Shown here in pieces: positions 41,632 through 50,988 of a stretch of 64,000 bases of DNA. The notes below the pieces were generated by a model that was not told the origin of the DNA, searched no databases, and saw only the letters and a program-made list of their open reading frames with translations. The stretch is from the NCBI GenBank assembly GCA_963829725.1, contig CAWHJW010000003.1, forward strand, positions 1 to 64,000. The letters are read 5' to 3'. A program made the translations under genes and the position numbers. Numbering within the stretch: position 1 is the stretch's first letter; each line of letters begins with the position of its first letter. The DNA comes from RYN-230 sp963829725. Lineage in GTDB: Bacteria; Actinomycetota; Actinomycetes; Streptosporangiales; Streptosporangiaceae.

Positions 41632-42081
41632 TCAGCGCCGGGCGGCGCAGGCGATGCAGGTGCGGGCGGCGGGGCGGGCGGTCAGGCGGCCCGCGCCAAT
41701 CGGGCGGCCGCAGATCTCGCACGTCCCATAGCGGCCCTCGCGCAGCCGGGCCAGTGCCTCGTCCAGGCCGGCCAGGTGGTCCTGGGCCGCCTCCAGCAGA
41801 GCGGCCAGCTGCGCCCGCTCGAAGGCGATGGTGGCGCCCTCCGGGTCGTGCTCGTCGTCGGTGCCCACCAGCGCGGTGGAGTCCACGATGCCGTCGAACT
41901 CGAGGCGCAGCGCGGTGATCCGGGCCAGCGTCTCCGCCCGCTCGGCGTCGAGGGCCGCGCGGGTCTCCGCCGCCTGGGCCGATGACAGGCCGCCGCCGTC
42001 CGGCGGCGGGCCGGCGGGCCGGGGCCCGCGGCGGCTGCCGCCGCCTGCCCCGCCCGGGCCGCCACCGGACGGCCCGGTCAT
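41632..42081 (-). CDS. TraR/DksA-type zinc finger protein
   Basis: 149 residues from ATG 42081, overlapping the stop of the oxidoreductase gene (ATGA). A Gly/Pro-rich start, then a long coiled-coil (residues 40-115, AETRAALDAERAETLARITA and on), then a C4 zinc finger CEICGRPI...CIACAAR. DksA-like proteins enter the RNA polymerase secondary channel through the coiled-coil tip. Here the tip has acidic TDDEHDPEG, as in many actinobacterial relatives of unknown role. Made as one unit with the Gfo/Idh/MocA gene. Confidence 0.88.
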   Translation of the reverse strand: MTGPSGGGPGGAGGGSRRGPRPAGPPPDGGGLSSAQAAETRAALDAERAETLARITALRLEFDGIVDSTALVGTDDEHDPEGATIAFERAQLAALLEAAQDHLAGLDEALARLREGRYGTCEICGRPIGAGRLTARPAARTCIACAARR

Positions 42082-43085
42082 GCCGGCCGCCCCCCTCCGG
42101 GGTCGCCCGCCGCCTCCCGGAGGGCCTGCAGGCCGCGGGCGGCGGGCAGGGAATTGTCCACCGCCAGGGACCGGGGCTGCTCTGCACCGCGCAGCGCCGC
42201 CTCGATGTGCCGGATGGCGGGGGTGAACGACGGTTCCGGCCCGGCGGCCGGGTAGCTGACGGCGTCCTTGCCCGCCTGGAACAGGGTGAATGTGTCGTCC
42301 CGGCCGGGGTGGTAGGGGTCGGTGAGGTGGATCTGGCCGGACGTGCCCAGCAGCCGGGCGAACCGGTCGTCGCCGCGCTGGAACCCGCAGGACAGCAGCA
42401 GCCGCTGGCCGGTGGAGTAGCCCAGGCTGCCCTGCAGGTCCACGTCCACCCCGTCGCCGCCCCACCGGGCCGTCGCCCAGCTCGATTCCAGCTCGCCGGT
42501 GAACAGCTCGACAGCCAGCCGGACCGGGTAGCAGCCGACGTCGTTGAGCGCGCCGCCGGCCAGGCCGCGGCGCAGCCTGATGTCGCCCGGCCGGTCCAGC
42601 AGGAAGTGGAAATCGGCCTGGATCTCGCGCAGCTCGCCGATGGCGCCGCCGGCCAGCAGGCCATGCACCTGCGCCATCTGCTCGTGGAACGGGAAGACGA
42701 ACGCCTCCCAGAGCAGGGTGCCGGTCTCCCGGGCCACCGCCAGCACCTGCCCGGTCTCCTCCAGGCTGCCGCACAGCGGCTTCTCGCACAGCACCGCCTT
42801 GCCGGCCCGCAGCGCGCGGATCGTCCACTCCGCGTGCAGGCCGTTGGGCAGCGCGATGTAGAGCACGTCCACGTCCGGCTCGTCGATCAGCGCCTGATAC
42901 CCCTCGACGGCCCGCGCGATGCCCTGCTCGGCCGCGTACTGCGCGGTGCGGGCGGCGTCCCGGCCGGCCACCGCGGCGGCGGTCCCGCCGGCCGCGCGCA
43001 GCGCGGGCAGGAACGCCTTCCGCGCGATCCCCGCCGTGCCCACGATTCCCCAGCGCACCTGACCAGTCGAAGGCATCAATTCCAC
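42078..43085 (-). CDS. Gfo/Idh/MocA-family oxidoreductase
   Basis: 335 residues. Rossmann start VRWGIVGTAGIA, LYIALPNGLHAEW, and catalytic CEKPLCGS with the conserved Lys, then ALNDVGCYPVRL with Asp and His/Tyr positions of the active site. Acts on sugars or cyclic polyols with NAD(P). GTG 43085 or ATG 43076; the second has GGTGG five bases before it. Divergent from the DapA-like gene across 122 bp, so the pair may share control. Confidence 0.9.
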   Translation of the reverse strand: MELMPSTGQVRWGIVGTAGIARKAFLPALRAAGGTAAAVAGRDAARTAQYAAEQGIARAVEGYQALIDEPDVDVLYIALPNGLHAEWTIRALRAGKAVLCEKPLCGSLEETGQVLAVARETGTLLWEAFVFPFHEQMAQVHGLLAGGAIGELREIQADFHFLLDRPGDIRLRRGLAGGALNDVGCYPVRLAVELFTGELESSWATARWGGDGVDVDLQGSLGYSTGQRLLLSCGFQRGDDRFARLLGTSGQIHLTDPYHPGRDDTFTLFQAGKDAVSYPAAGPEPSFTPAIRHIEAALRGAEQPRSLAVDNSLPAARGLQALREAAGDPGGGRPA

Positions 43086-43207
43086 CGTCCTGTCGCATGA
43101 TGTCGGCCCGGCTGGGCCTGTAGCCAGTCTCGCGCAGCCAGCGGGCGGCCTCGTAGCCTGGGAGCACGGACCACGGCCGGGCGGCGCCCCGGGGGAGCGA
43201 GGCAGCG

Positions 43208-43993
43208 ATGGCGGCAGTGTTGTTCAGCGGGGTGGGCGTGGCCCTGGTCACCGTCTTCTCGGCCGACGGCGAGGTGGACCCGGCTGGGACGGGCAAGCTC
43301 GCCGCGGAACTGGCCGGGCGGGGCGTGCGGGCGGTGCTGGTCTGCGGCAGTACCGGCGAGGCGGCCACCCTGTCCGCCGCCGAGCGGACCGCGCTGATCG
43401 AGGCGGTGCGCGGCGCGGTGCCCGCCGGGGTCCCGGTCATCGCCGGCACCGGGGCCCCGTCGGCCGGCCAGGCCACCGCACTGACCCGGGCCGCGGTGGC
43501 GGCAGGCGCGGACGCGGTGCTGACCTGGTGCCCGGCCGGCGCCAGTGCGACGGCCGAACGGCAGGCCCTGGCGGAGTTCTTCCCGGCCATCCGGGACGCC
43601 GCCGGCGGCCGGGCCGTGCTGGCCTACCACAACCCCTTCATGTCCTGCGCCGCCATCCCGGTGGACCTGCTCGGCGGGCTGCCGGTCGACGGCCAGAAGG
43701 ACTCCTCGGGCAGCCCGGACCGGCTGCTGGACGAACTGGCGCACTACTCCGGCGACACCTACGTGGGCTCGGCGGCGGTGCTGGCCCTGGCCGGCCCCAT
43801 GGGCGCGGCCGGTGCCCTGCTGGCCCTGGCCAATCTCGCCCCGGAGGACTGCGTGCGGGCGCTGGGCGGGGACGCCTTGGCCCAGCGCGGCCTGGCCGCA
43901 CAGCACCTGGCCGTGCGCCAGGGCGGCATCCCCGGGCTGAAGCGGCTGCTGGCCGCCGCCAGCGGCCTGTCCCCGGTCACCCGGGTCTGGTAG
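43208..43993 (+). CDS. DapA-family lyase (dihydrodipicolinate synthase/aldolase type)
   Basis: 261 residues, about 30 shorter than typical DapA at the C-terminus. TIM-barrel residues: GSTGE at 47-51, Tyr140 in AYHNPF and Schiff-base Lys164 in GQKDSSG. The YHNP in place of YN-x-P and the dehydratase and oxidoreductase neighbours favour a 2-keto-3-deoxy-sugar-acid aldolase or dehydratase over lysine synthesis (inference). A second, true dapA would be expected elsewhere in the genome. Ribosome site GGGGGAG, nine bases before ATG. Confidence 0.85.
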   Translation: MAAVLFSGVGVALVTVFSADGEVDPAGTGKLAAELAGRGVRAVLVCGSTGEAATLSAAERTALIEAVRGAVPAGVPVIAGTGAPSAGQATALTRAAVAAGADAVLTWCPAGASATAERQALAEFFPAIRDAAGGRAVLAYHNPFMSCAAIPVDLLGGLPVDGQKDSSGSPDRLLDELAHYSGDTYVGSAAVLALAGPMGAAGALLALANLAPEDCVRALGGDALAQRGLAAQHLAVRQGGIPGLKRLLAAASGLSPVTRVW

Positions 43994-44003
43994 CGGGGCC
44001 GCG

Positions 44004-44219
44004 GTGGGCGGGCTGCTGAACTCCGGGGAGAAGGGCAGTGCCACGGCACTCCAGGTCACCGAGGTGGCCGAGGTGCAGCGGCGCAGCCGGGTCCGGCTGG
44101 CGATGCTGCCGCCGGACAGGTACCCGCGGCTGGTCGAGGCCGCGGGGCCGATGACCGCCTGCGACGACCCGGACCGGCACTACCGGTTCGGCATCGACCT
44201 GTTCATCGCCGATGACTGA
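44004..44219 (+). pseudogene. C-terminal fragment of a TetR/AcrR regulator
   Basis: 71 residues. The sequence (AEVQRRSRVRLAMLPPDRYP, VEAAGPMTACDDPDRHYRFG, IDLFIADD) is the end of a TetR ligand-binding domain. The HTH part is gone, replaced by the DapA-like gene 10 bp upstream. It overlaps the next start by eight bases (ATGACTGA). It was probably the regulator of the following lipid genes before being cut. Confidence 0.7.
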
Positions 44220-45192
44220 CGGGGAAGCCGTGGCCGCCGCCCAGACTGCCAGCGGGGTGGCGGCCGGCCCGGGACCGGCCCCCGGGCCGGGCGGGGTCTC
44301 CCGCTGGACCAGCATCGGCGGGCCGGTGCACTATCTCGACTTCGGCGGCCCGGCCGGCGCCCCGGTCATCGTCTGCGTGCACGGGCTCGAAGGCTGCGCG
44401 GTCAACTGGTCCGCGCTCGCCCCGCTGCTCACCAGCCGCTACCGGGTCCTCGCCCCGGACCTGGCCGGGCACGGCCTGACCCGGGCGGCGGGCCGGAGCA
44501 CCCACGTGACCGCGAACCGGTCCCTGCTGCATGACTTCATCGAGGCGGTGGCCGGTGAGCCCGTCATCCTGATGGGTAACTCCATGGGCGCGATGATCTC
44601 GCTGATGGAGGCCAGCCACGCCCCGGGCCTGGTGACCGCCCTGATCCTGGTCAACCCCGCACTGCCGTTCGTGCCGGCCTGGCCCGACCCCGTGGTGGTG
44701 GGCATGTTCGCGAGCTACGCCGCCCCCGGCCTCGGGCCGCTGCTGGCCAGCCACCGGCGGCGTCAGCCGCCCGAGGTGGCGGTCTCCCGGCTGCTGTCGC
44801 TGTGCTGCGCTGACCCGTCCCGGGTCAGCGCGCCGGTCGTGGCGGCGCACGTCGAGGTGGCGCGGCAGCGGGCCGGCTTCCCGGACGCCGACCGGGATCT
44901 GTCCGCGGCAGTCCGCTCCGTCATCACCACGGCCGGGTACCTGACCGGCCACGGCTACCGCCAGGCGGTCCGCTCGGTGGGCTGCCCGGTGCTGGTGCTG
45001 CACGGCGACGCCGACCGGCTGGTCCCAGTGTCCGCTGCCCGGGCCACGGTGCGCTCCCGCCCCTCCTGGGGGCTCGTGGTACTGCCCGGCATCGGGCACG
45101 TGCCCCAGCTGGAGGCACCCGGAGACTGCGCCGCCGTGATCACCGCATGGCTGGGGGCGAAAGTCCCGGCCCAGCAGGAAGGACGCCGCTAG
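44212..45192 (+). CDS. Alpha/beta hydrolase
   Basis: 326 residues. After a 30-residue Ala/Gly/Pro leader: oxyanion HGLEG, nucleophile elbow GNSMGA, acid in LHGDADRLVP and His in GIGHVPQLE. Cytoplasmic esterase/lipase type; the lid region (residues 170-230) has LLSLCCADPSRVSAPVVAAH. First gene of the block that continues with acyl-CoA ligase and WS/DGAT, so a lipid ester is a likely substrate (inference). Starts inside the end of the TetR fragment. Confidence 0.88.
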   Translation: MTDGEAVAAAQTASGVAAGPGPAPGPGGVSRWTSIGGPVHYLDFGGPAGAPVIVCVHGLEGCAVNWSALAPLLTSRYRVLAPDLAGHGLTRAAGRSTHVTANRSLLHDFIEAVAGEPVILMGNSMGAMISLMEASHAPGLVTALILVNPALPFVPAWPDPVVVGMFASYAAPGLGPLLASHRRRQPPEVAVSRLLSLCCADPSRVSAPVVAAHVEVARQRAGFPDADRDLSAAVRSVITTAGYLTGHGYRQAVRSVGCPVLVLHGDADRLVPVSAARATVRSRPSWGLVVLPGIGHVPQLEAPGDCAAVITAWLGAKVPAQQEGRR

Positions 45193-45324
45193 GCACGGCC
45201 CGCCCCAGGGGCACAGGCTAGCAGGCAGCGGGGTTCGCGGACCGGCGTCCCGCCGCCGGGAGCCGCCGCGCATAGCGGCCGCCCAGGGACCCTCCAGGAC
45301 CCGCATGCGAACGGAGGGCCGGCC

Positions 45325-46845
45325 ATGAACTTCAATCTCGCAGTCATCCTCCGGGAAACTGCGTCCGCGGCACCGGGCCGGCCTGTGGCGCTCTATTCCG
45401 GGGGGAAACTCAGCTACGGGGAGCTGGACAACCTGTCCGACCGGCTCGCGGCCGGCCTGGAGGCGGCCGGCGTGCGCTCCGGCGAGCCAGTGGGCCTGCA
45501 GTTGCCCAACATCCCGCAGTTCCTCATCGCCTACTTCGGGATTCTCAAGTGCGGCGCGGTCGCCGTCCCGCTGAACGTGATGCTGAAGGCCCCCGAGATC
45601 GCCTTCCAGCTCGGTAACTGCGGCGCCAGGCTGCTGATCACCTGGGAGGGCGTGCTCGGCGACGCGGCCAAGGGCGCCGAGGCGGCCGGGGTGGACACGG
45701 TCTACGCGGTCGGGCACCCGGCCGAGGCCGGTGACGGAGTCCAGCCGTTCGAGCGGCTGATCGCCATCCCCGTGCACGGCTACCCGCTGGCCCCCCGGGA
45801 TCCGGCCGACACCGCCGCCGTCGTCTACACGGCGGGCACCACCGGCTGCCCCAAGGGCGCCATGCTGACCCATCTCCAGCTGTACATGAACGCTGACATC
45901 CCGGGCCGCCTGTTCCGCGTCCAGCCGGACGATGTGGTGATCACGGTGCTGCCGTTGTTCCACGTGTTCGGGCTGTCCAGCATCGTGAACGTGTGCGTCC
46001 GGTTCGGCTGCACCATGTCACTGGTCCCGCGGTTCGACGCGGCCGAGGTGCTGACCGCGATCGAGCGGGACCGGGCGACCATCTTCGAGGGCGTGCCCAC
46101 CATGTTCATCGCCCTGCTCGGCCATCCCGACCTGGGCCGGTACGACGTGTCCTCGCTCCGGGTGGCCATCTCCGGCGGCGCCTCGATCCCGGCACCGGTG
46201 CTAGACGCCTTCGAACGGCACTTCGGCCTGGTCATCCTGGAGGGCTACGGGATGACCGAGACCGCCTCCACCACCACGTTCAACATCAGCGAGACGGAAC
46301 GCCGGGTGTACAGCGTGGGCAAGCCGATCTGGGGCACGCAGACCCAGGTCTGGGACGGCGAGGGGCGGCGGCTGCCACCGGGCAGGGACAACGTCGGCGA
46401 GGTGGTCACCTCCGGGCTGCACGTTATGAAGGGCTACCTGAACGACCCGGAGGCCACCGCGGCCGTGTTCACCGGTGACTGGCTGCACACCGGGGACCTC
46501 GGCTATATCGACGAGGACGGCTTCCTGTTCATCGTGGGCCGGCAGAAGGAGCTCATCATCCGCGGCGGCTTCAACGTCTACCCGCGGGAGATCGAGGATG
46601 TGCTGCACACCCACCCGGGCGTCGCGGAGGCGGCCGTGCTCGGGATCCCGGACCAGCGGCTCGGCGAGGAGGTCATGGCCGTGGTCGTCCCGCGCCCTGG
46701 GGCCCGGCTGACCACGGCCGGCCTGCTCGCGTACTGCCGCGAGCGGATCGCCGCCTACAAATACCCCCGCGTGTTCTCCTTCCGCGCGGAACTGCCGAAG
46801 AACTCGCTCGGCAAGGTGCTGAAGGACCAGCTCATCCCGCGGTGA
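45325..46845 (+). CDS. Fatty-acyl-CoA ligase (FadD type)
   Basis: 506 residues, like FadD13. ANL-family motifs: phosphate loop YTAGTTGCPKGAM, GVPTMFIALLGH, YGMTETAS, the hinge GDLGYIDEDGFLFIVGR, RGGFNVYPREIE and catalytic Lys in KNSLGKVLK. Makes acyl-CoA from fatty acid, ATP and CoA in the cytoplasm. It is followed after 25 bp by WS/DGAT, which would use its product. Ribosome site GGAGGG seven bases before ATG. Confidence 0.94.
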   Translation: MNFNLAVILRETASAAPGRPVALYSGGKLSYGELDNLSDRLAAGLEAAGVRSGEPVGLQLPNIPQFLIAYFGILKCGAVAVPLNVMLKAPEIAFQLGNCGARLLITWEGVLGDAAKGAEAAGVDTVYAVGHPAEAGDGVQPFERLIAIPVHGYPLAPRDPADTAAVVYTAGTTGCPKGAMLTHLQLYMNADIPGRLFRVQPDDVVITVLPLFHVFGLSSIVNVCVRFGCTMSLVPRFDAAEVLTAIERDRATIFEGVPTMFIALLGHPDLGRYDVSSLRVAISGGASIPAPVLDAFERHFGLVILEGYGMTETASTTTFNISETERRVYSVGKPIWGTQTQVWDGEGRRLPPGRDNVGEVVTSGLHVMKGYLNDPEATAAVFTGDWLHTGDLGYIDEDGFLFIVGRQKELIIRGGFNVYPREIEDVLHTHPGVAEAAVLGIPDQRLGEEVMAVVVPRPGARLTTAGLLAYCRERIAAYKYPRVFSFRAELPKNSLGKVLKDQLIPR

Positions 46846-46870
46846 GGATGGGGGAGGAAGGGGCAGGGCC

Positions 46871-48355
46871 ATGGAGCGGATGAGCACTCTCGACGCCGGA
46901 TTCTTCTTCGTCGAGCACCAGAACGTCCCGATGCATCTCGGCTCGCTGGCGGTGTTCGACGGCCCCGCGCCGGGATACGAGCAGCTGACCGAGTTGTTCG
47001 CGGCCAAGCTCCCGGCGGTGCCGCGGTACCGCCAGGTGGTGCGGACCACCCCGTTCCAGGTGCTGTGGCCGTGCTGGGTAGACGACGAGCACTTCGAGAT
47101 CGGCCATCATGTCCGGCAGGTCACGGTCCCGGCGCCGGGCGGGAAGCGCGAGCTCCGCGAGCTGGCGGCGACGATCTTCGCTGAGCCGCTGGACCGGGGC
47201 CGCCCGCTGTGGGAGGCGTGGCTGCTGGACGGGCTCAAAGGCGGCCGGTGGGCGATCCTGTCCAAGGTCCACCACTGCGTGGTGGACGGCATCGGCGGCA
47301 ACGACCTGATGACGGCGATCTTCGATATCGAGCCGGACGCGGAGCGCCCTATCCCGGTCGACTGGGAGCCGGTGCCAGAGCCGTCCATGCTCGACCAGAT
47401 GGGCGCGGAACTTCGGGACGGCCTGCTCGTCCCGCTGCGCCAGCTCGCCGGGCTGCCGGCCCGGCTGGGTCATTCGCTGCCGCCGGCCGGCGCAATCCTG
47501 AACTACGGCCGCGGGCTGACCTCGAGCGCGCAGCGGCTCACCGTGCCCTCGGCGGCGTTGCTGAATGGCCCGATCGGCCCGAACCGCCGGTGGGCATGGG
47601 CCGCAGCCAGCCTGGACGACATGAAGGAGATCCGGAGCGCCCTGGGCGGCACGGTCAACGACGTGGTGCTCGCGGTGGTTACCCGTGGCTTCCGTGACCT
47701 GCTGGCCGCGCGGGGCGAGCTGGCCGAGGGACTGGTGGTGCGCTCACTGGTCCCGGTCTCGGTGCGCACGCCCGATGAGCACGGGGTGATCAGCAACCGG
47801 GTCTCCGCGGTCCTCGCCAACCTCCCGGTGGGTGAGCCGGACCCGGTGCGCCTGCTGCTGCTGATCCGCGGGGAGATGGACGAGATCAAGCGGACGTCCC
47901 AGGCGGTGGGGGCCGAGCTGCTCACCGGGATGCTGGGCCTGGCCCTGCCGTCGCTGCTGGCCTACGGCGTCCGGACCGCCTTCCAGGTGCCGCAGCCGCT
48001 GGTGCAGACGGTGACCACGAACGTGCCCGGGCCGCCTATCCCGCTGTACCTGCTCGGCCGGAAGCTGGTCCGGCTGCACCCGTACGTGCCGATCGGCGAC
48101 AGCGTGCACATCTCGGTGGCCATCATCTCCTACATCGGCCGGCTGTCCTTCGGCATCACGGCTGACCCGGACGCCGTGCCCGATCTGAACGTGCTGACCA
48201 GGGGAATCAGGCGGGGCCTGGCTGAGCTGGATGACGCCGCGGCCGCCGCCCGCGCCGCGGCGGGTGACGGGCACTCCGCCGCCGCCCCGGGTGACGGCCC
48301 GGGCGCAGCCGGGGGTGACGGACGGACGGCCGGCCCGGCGGCGCACTCCGGATGA
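46871..48355 (+). CDS. Wax ester synthase/diacylglycerol acyltransferase (WS/DGAT)
   Basis: 494 residues. Active-site HHCVVDG with His134/His135 and Asp139, the N-terminal MSTLDAGFFFVE typical of the family, and the second-domain NVPGPPIPLYLLGRKL and SYIGRLSFGI segments. Transfers acyl-CoA to diacylglycerol or alcohols, forming storage lipid at the membrane. The last 50 residues are an Ala/Gly-rich low-complexity tail. Paired with the acyl-CoA ligase upstream. Confidence 0.94.
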   Translation: MERMSTLDAGFFFVEHQNVPMHLGSLAVFDGPAPGYEQLTELFAAKLPAVPRYRQVVRTTPFQVLWPCWVDDEHFEIGHHVRQVTVPAPGGKRELRELAATIFAEPLDRGRPLWEAWLLDGLKGGRWAILSKVHHCVVDGIGGNDLMTAIFDIEPDAERPIPVDWEPVPEPSMLDQMGAELRDGLLVPLRQLAGLPARLGHSLPPAGAILNYGRGLTSSAQRLTVPSAALLNGPIGPNRRWAWAAASLDDMKEIRSALGGTVNDVVLAVVTRGFRDLLAARGELAEGLVVRSLVPVSVRTPDEHGVISNRVSAVLANLPVGEPDPVRLLLLIRGEMDEIKRTSQAVGAELLTGMLGLALPSLLAYGVRTAFQVPQPLVQTVTTNVPGPPIPLYLLGRKLVRLHPYVPIGDSVHISVAIISYIGRLSFGITADPDAVPDLNVLTRGIRRGLAELDDAAAAARAAAGDGHSAAAPGDGPGAAGGDGRTAGPAAHSG

Positions 48356-48450
48356 CCGCCGCTCGAACGGGGTATACCTCTGGTTCATCCGGTTGTTGAT
48401 GGGATGACGGCCTCGGGGCGTCATCCCGGGACCGGGCCCAGGAGGTGACC

Positions 48451-49577
48451 ATGGGTCCTGACCGGGTGCCGGGGGGCACCTGGACGCGGATCGGCTCGCC
48501 GCGGGCGATGCGCCGGCTGGCCGGCAGCAGGCTGGCCGATGGCCAGCAAGCCGAAGACCAGCACGCTGAACGCACGCCCAGAGGCATGAGCGCAGCACGG
48601 CAGGAGCGGATCGGCCTGGTGCTGGGGGCCGGCGGGGTGGTCGGTGCCGCCTGGATGACCGGTGCCCTGCATGCGGTGCAGGAATGGTTGCCAGTGCCGG
48701 CCGGCGAGGTGGACCTGATCGTCGGTACCAGCGCAGGCAGCGTGCTGGCCGCTGCGCTGCGCTGCGGCGTCAGCCTCGATGACATGGTGGCCCTGCAGCG
48801 CGGCGAGCCAGCGCCCGCGTTGCGCCAGGCGGGGGTGCGGGATCTCGACGACGGCCCGCTGCCGCCCCGGCCGCAGCTGCGCGCGGGCTCACCGCGGCTC
48901 ATGCTCGCCTCCCTGCTCACCCCGCACCGGGTGCATCCCGGCGTCGGGGCGAGTGCCTGGCTGCCCCGGGGCCGGGCCCGGCACGAGGCGCTGCGGGCCA
49001 CGGTGGAGGCGCTGGAGGCGCGCCGCGGCCGGGACGGCGTGGACCCTTCGCCGCATGCGTGGGCCGACGGCCGCACCTGGATCGTCGCGGTGGACTATGA
49101 CAGCGGCCGCCGGGCCATGTTCGGCCGGGAGGGTGCCCCGGGGGCCTCCCTCCCCGATGCGGTCGTCGCCTCCTGCTCCATCCCGGGCTGGTATGCCCCG
49201 GTCGTCATCGGGGACCACCGGTACGTGGACGGCGGGGTCCGGTCCGCCACCTCGCTGGGCGCGCTGGCCCGGTCCGGGCTGGATCACGTGTACGTGCTGG
49301 CCCCGATGGCCAGCATCGTCGCCGGCCGGCCCGGGCGCCGGAACGGCTGGAACGGCGGCTGCGGCGGCTGCTGACCCGTTCCCTGCTGCGGGAGGCTGAG
49401 ATGCTGCAGGCCCAGGGCACCCAGGTCACCCTGCTCACTCCCGGTCCTGAAGACCTGGCCGCGATGGGCGTGAACCTGATGGACCCGCGCCGCCGCGCCG
49501 CCGCCCTGGAAACGTCGCTGCACACCGTACCGGCCACCCTGGCCTGGCCGGCCGGCGGCCGGCCCCAGGTCGCCTAA
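48451..49577 (+). pseudogene. Patatin-like phospholipase, split by a frameshift
   Basis: ATG 48451 has AGGAGG five bases upstream; ATG 48586 also fits the domain start. Oxyanion loop GLVLGAGGVVGAAW, nucleophile GTSAGS, and the dyad Asp in YVDGGVRS are all present. At about 49334 one G is lost in a CCCGGG run. The written frame ends at 49374, but the next frame continues in family style: APERLERRLRRLLTRSLLRE, then LQAQGTQVTLLTPGPEDLAA and on to TAA 49577. Active site intact; only the last 80 residues are affected. Fits a lipid-ester hydrolase of this block. Confidence 0.82.
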
Positions 49578-49591
49578 CGGGGGTTGCCGGG

Positions 49592-50503
49592 TCAGTCCGC
49601 AGGGGCCGGCGGCATGGCCGCGCGGCCGCCCGGGCCTAGCGGGGAGCGCGGCTGGCCGGCCGCGGCCAGCAAGCCCGCGTCCAGCCGGGCAATCGCCCGG
49701 GAGCCCTGCCGGGCCGTCATCGCCGGCAGCAGCCCGCGCGGCAGCCACGCCGCGGTACGCACCCAGGGCTGCCCGTACACCCGCGGCGCCCGGCGGGCGA
49801 TGCCGGCCACCAGGCGACGCACGGCCGGCTCCAGCGGGGCGGTCCGGCCGGCTGGCCCGGGAAGCCCGGCCCGGATCCTGGCCAGCAGCTCGTCCTCGTC
49901 CGCGGCCCGCACCATGTCCGTGTCGGTCCAGGACAGGTAGGCCACTCCGACCGCCACGCCCTGGTGCGCCACCTCGCCGCGCAGCGCGTGCGCGAACGCC
50001 TCCGCCCCGGCCTTGCTGGCTGCGTAGGCCGTCATCAGCGGGGCCGGGGCCAGTGCGGCCAGCGACGCCACCTGGAGGTAGTAGCCGCGCGACGCCAGCA
50101 GCGCGGGCAGGAAGGCCCGGGCCGTGGCGGCCGAACCGAGCAGGTTCACTTCGATCACCCGGCTGAAGGCATCGGGGTCGCCGTCGCCGAACAGCCCGCC
50201 CAGCCCGATCCCGGCGTTGGCCACCACCACGTCCACCCGGCCGAACCGCGCGGCCACCTGGCCGGCCACCGCCTGCATCCGGCCGTTGTCGGTGACATCG
50301 GCCGTCCAGGCCTGGGCTCCGGTGCCGGGCCCGCACCGGGCGACCGTGGCCGCCAGCCCCTCGGGTTCCAGGCCGACCGCCGCCACCCGGGCCCCGGCCC
50401 GGGCCAGGCTGACCGCGAGGGCCGCGCCGATGCCACGGCCCGCGCCGGTCACCACCACCGTCGCGTCCCGCAGCCCGTCCCGGTCGTGCTGCCGCCTCAT
50501 CAT
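49592..50503 (-). CDS. Short-chain dehydrogenase/reductase
   Basis: 303 residues. Cofactor motif GAGRGIG at about 20-26, structural NAG (VANAGIG), catalytic Ser in LQVASLA and YAASK. Longer than a minimal SDR because of a C-terminal extension with RRAPRVYGQPWVRTAAWLPR, as in SadH-like enzymes next to Baeyer-Villiger monooxygenases. Last gene of the TetR-BVMO-hydrolase-SDR series, 41 bp after the truncated hydrolase. Confidence 0.9.
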   Translation of the reverse strand: MMRRQHDRDGLRDATVVVTGAGRGIGAALAVSLARAGARVAAVGLEPEGLAATVARCGPGTGAQAWTADVTDNGRMQAVAGQVAARFGRVDVVVANAGIGLGGLFGDGDPDAFSRVIEVNLLGSAATARAFLPALLASRGYYLQVASLAALAPAPLMTAYAASKAGAEAFAHALRGEVAHQGVAVGVAYLSWTDTDMVRAADEDELLARIRAGLPGPAGRTAPLEPAVRRLVAGIARRAPRVYGQPWVRTAAWLPRGLLPAMTARQGSRAIARLDAGLLAAAGQPRSPLGPGGRAAMPPAPAD

Positions 50504-50544
50504 CCGCCCTCCTGCCGCGCCCGGCCGCTACCCCTGCCGCTCAT

Positions 50545-50988
50545 TCACCCTCCTGCCGCGCCCGGCCCGCGCTCCTGCCGCACCCGGCTGCGCACCGGCT
50601 CGCGGCGCGCCGCGGTCATGATCGCCATCCCGCCCATGCTGTGCCCGGCGAGCACGGCTGACCGGCCGGGCGGCACGGCGTGCTCCAGCACCGCCTCCAG
50701 GTCCCCGGCGAGCGCCTCGACGGTGCAGTCACCTGCCGGGGGATGCTCGCTGGCGCCGTGCCCGCGCAGGTCATAGGCGACGACCCGGAACTCGCCGTCC
50801 AGCTCCCGGATGACCGGGGCCCAGAACGGGACCGAGCAGGTCCAGCCGTGAACCAGCACGATCACGGGCCGGGCCGGGTCCGGCGGCCCATGCGTCTCCA
50901 CGTTCAGCCGGATCCCGTCGGAGGTGGTGACCTGGGTCCTGACGGCTGGCGCCGGGAGGGCCAGGAGGTCGCCGGCCTGGCCGGTCAT
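50545..50988 (-). pseudogene. Alpha/beta hydrolase, C-terminal half missing
   Basis: 147 residues from ATG 50988, overlapping the BVMO stop (ATGA). The first half is sound: LVHGWTCSVPFW, YDLRGHG and the nucleophile elbow GHSMGGMA. After AARREPV it ends in Arg/Gly-rich sequence, without the lid, acid and His. Full members have about 300 residues. Three copies of a CTCCTGCCGC-x-CCCGGC repeat lie at the break (50507-50590), so loss through repeat recombination is likely. No catalytic activity expected. Confidence 0.7.
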
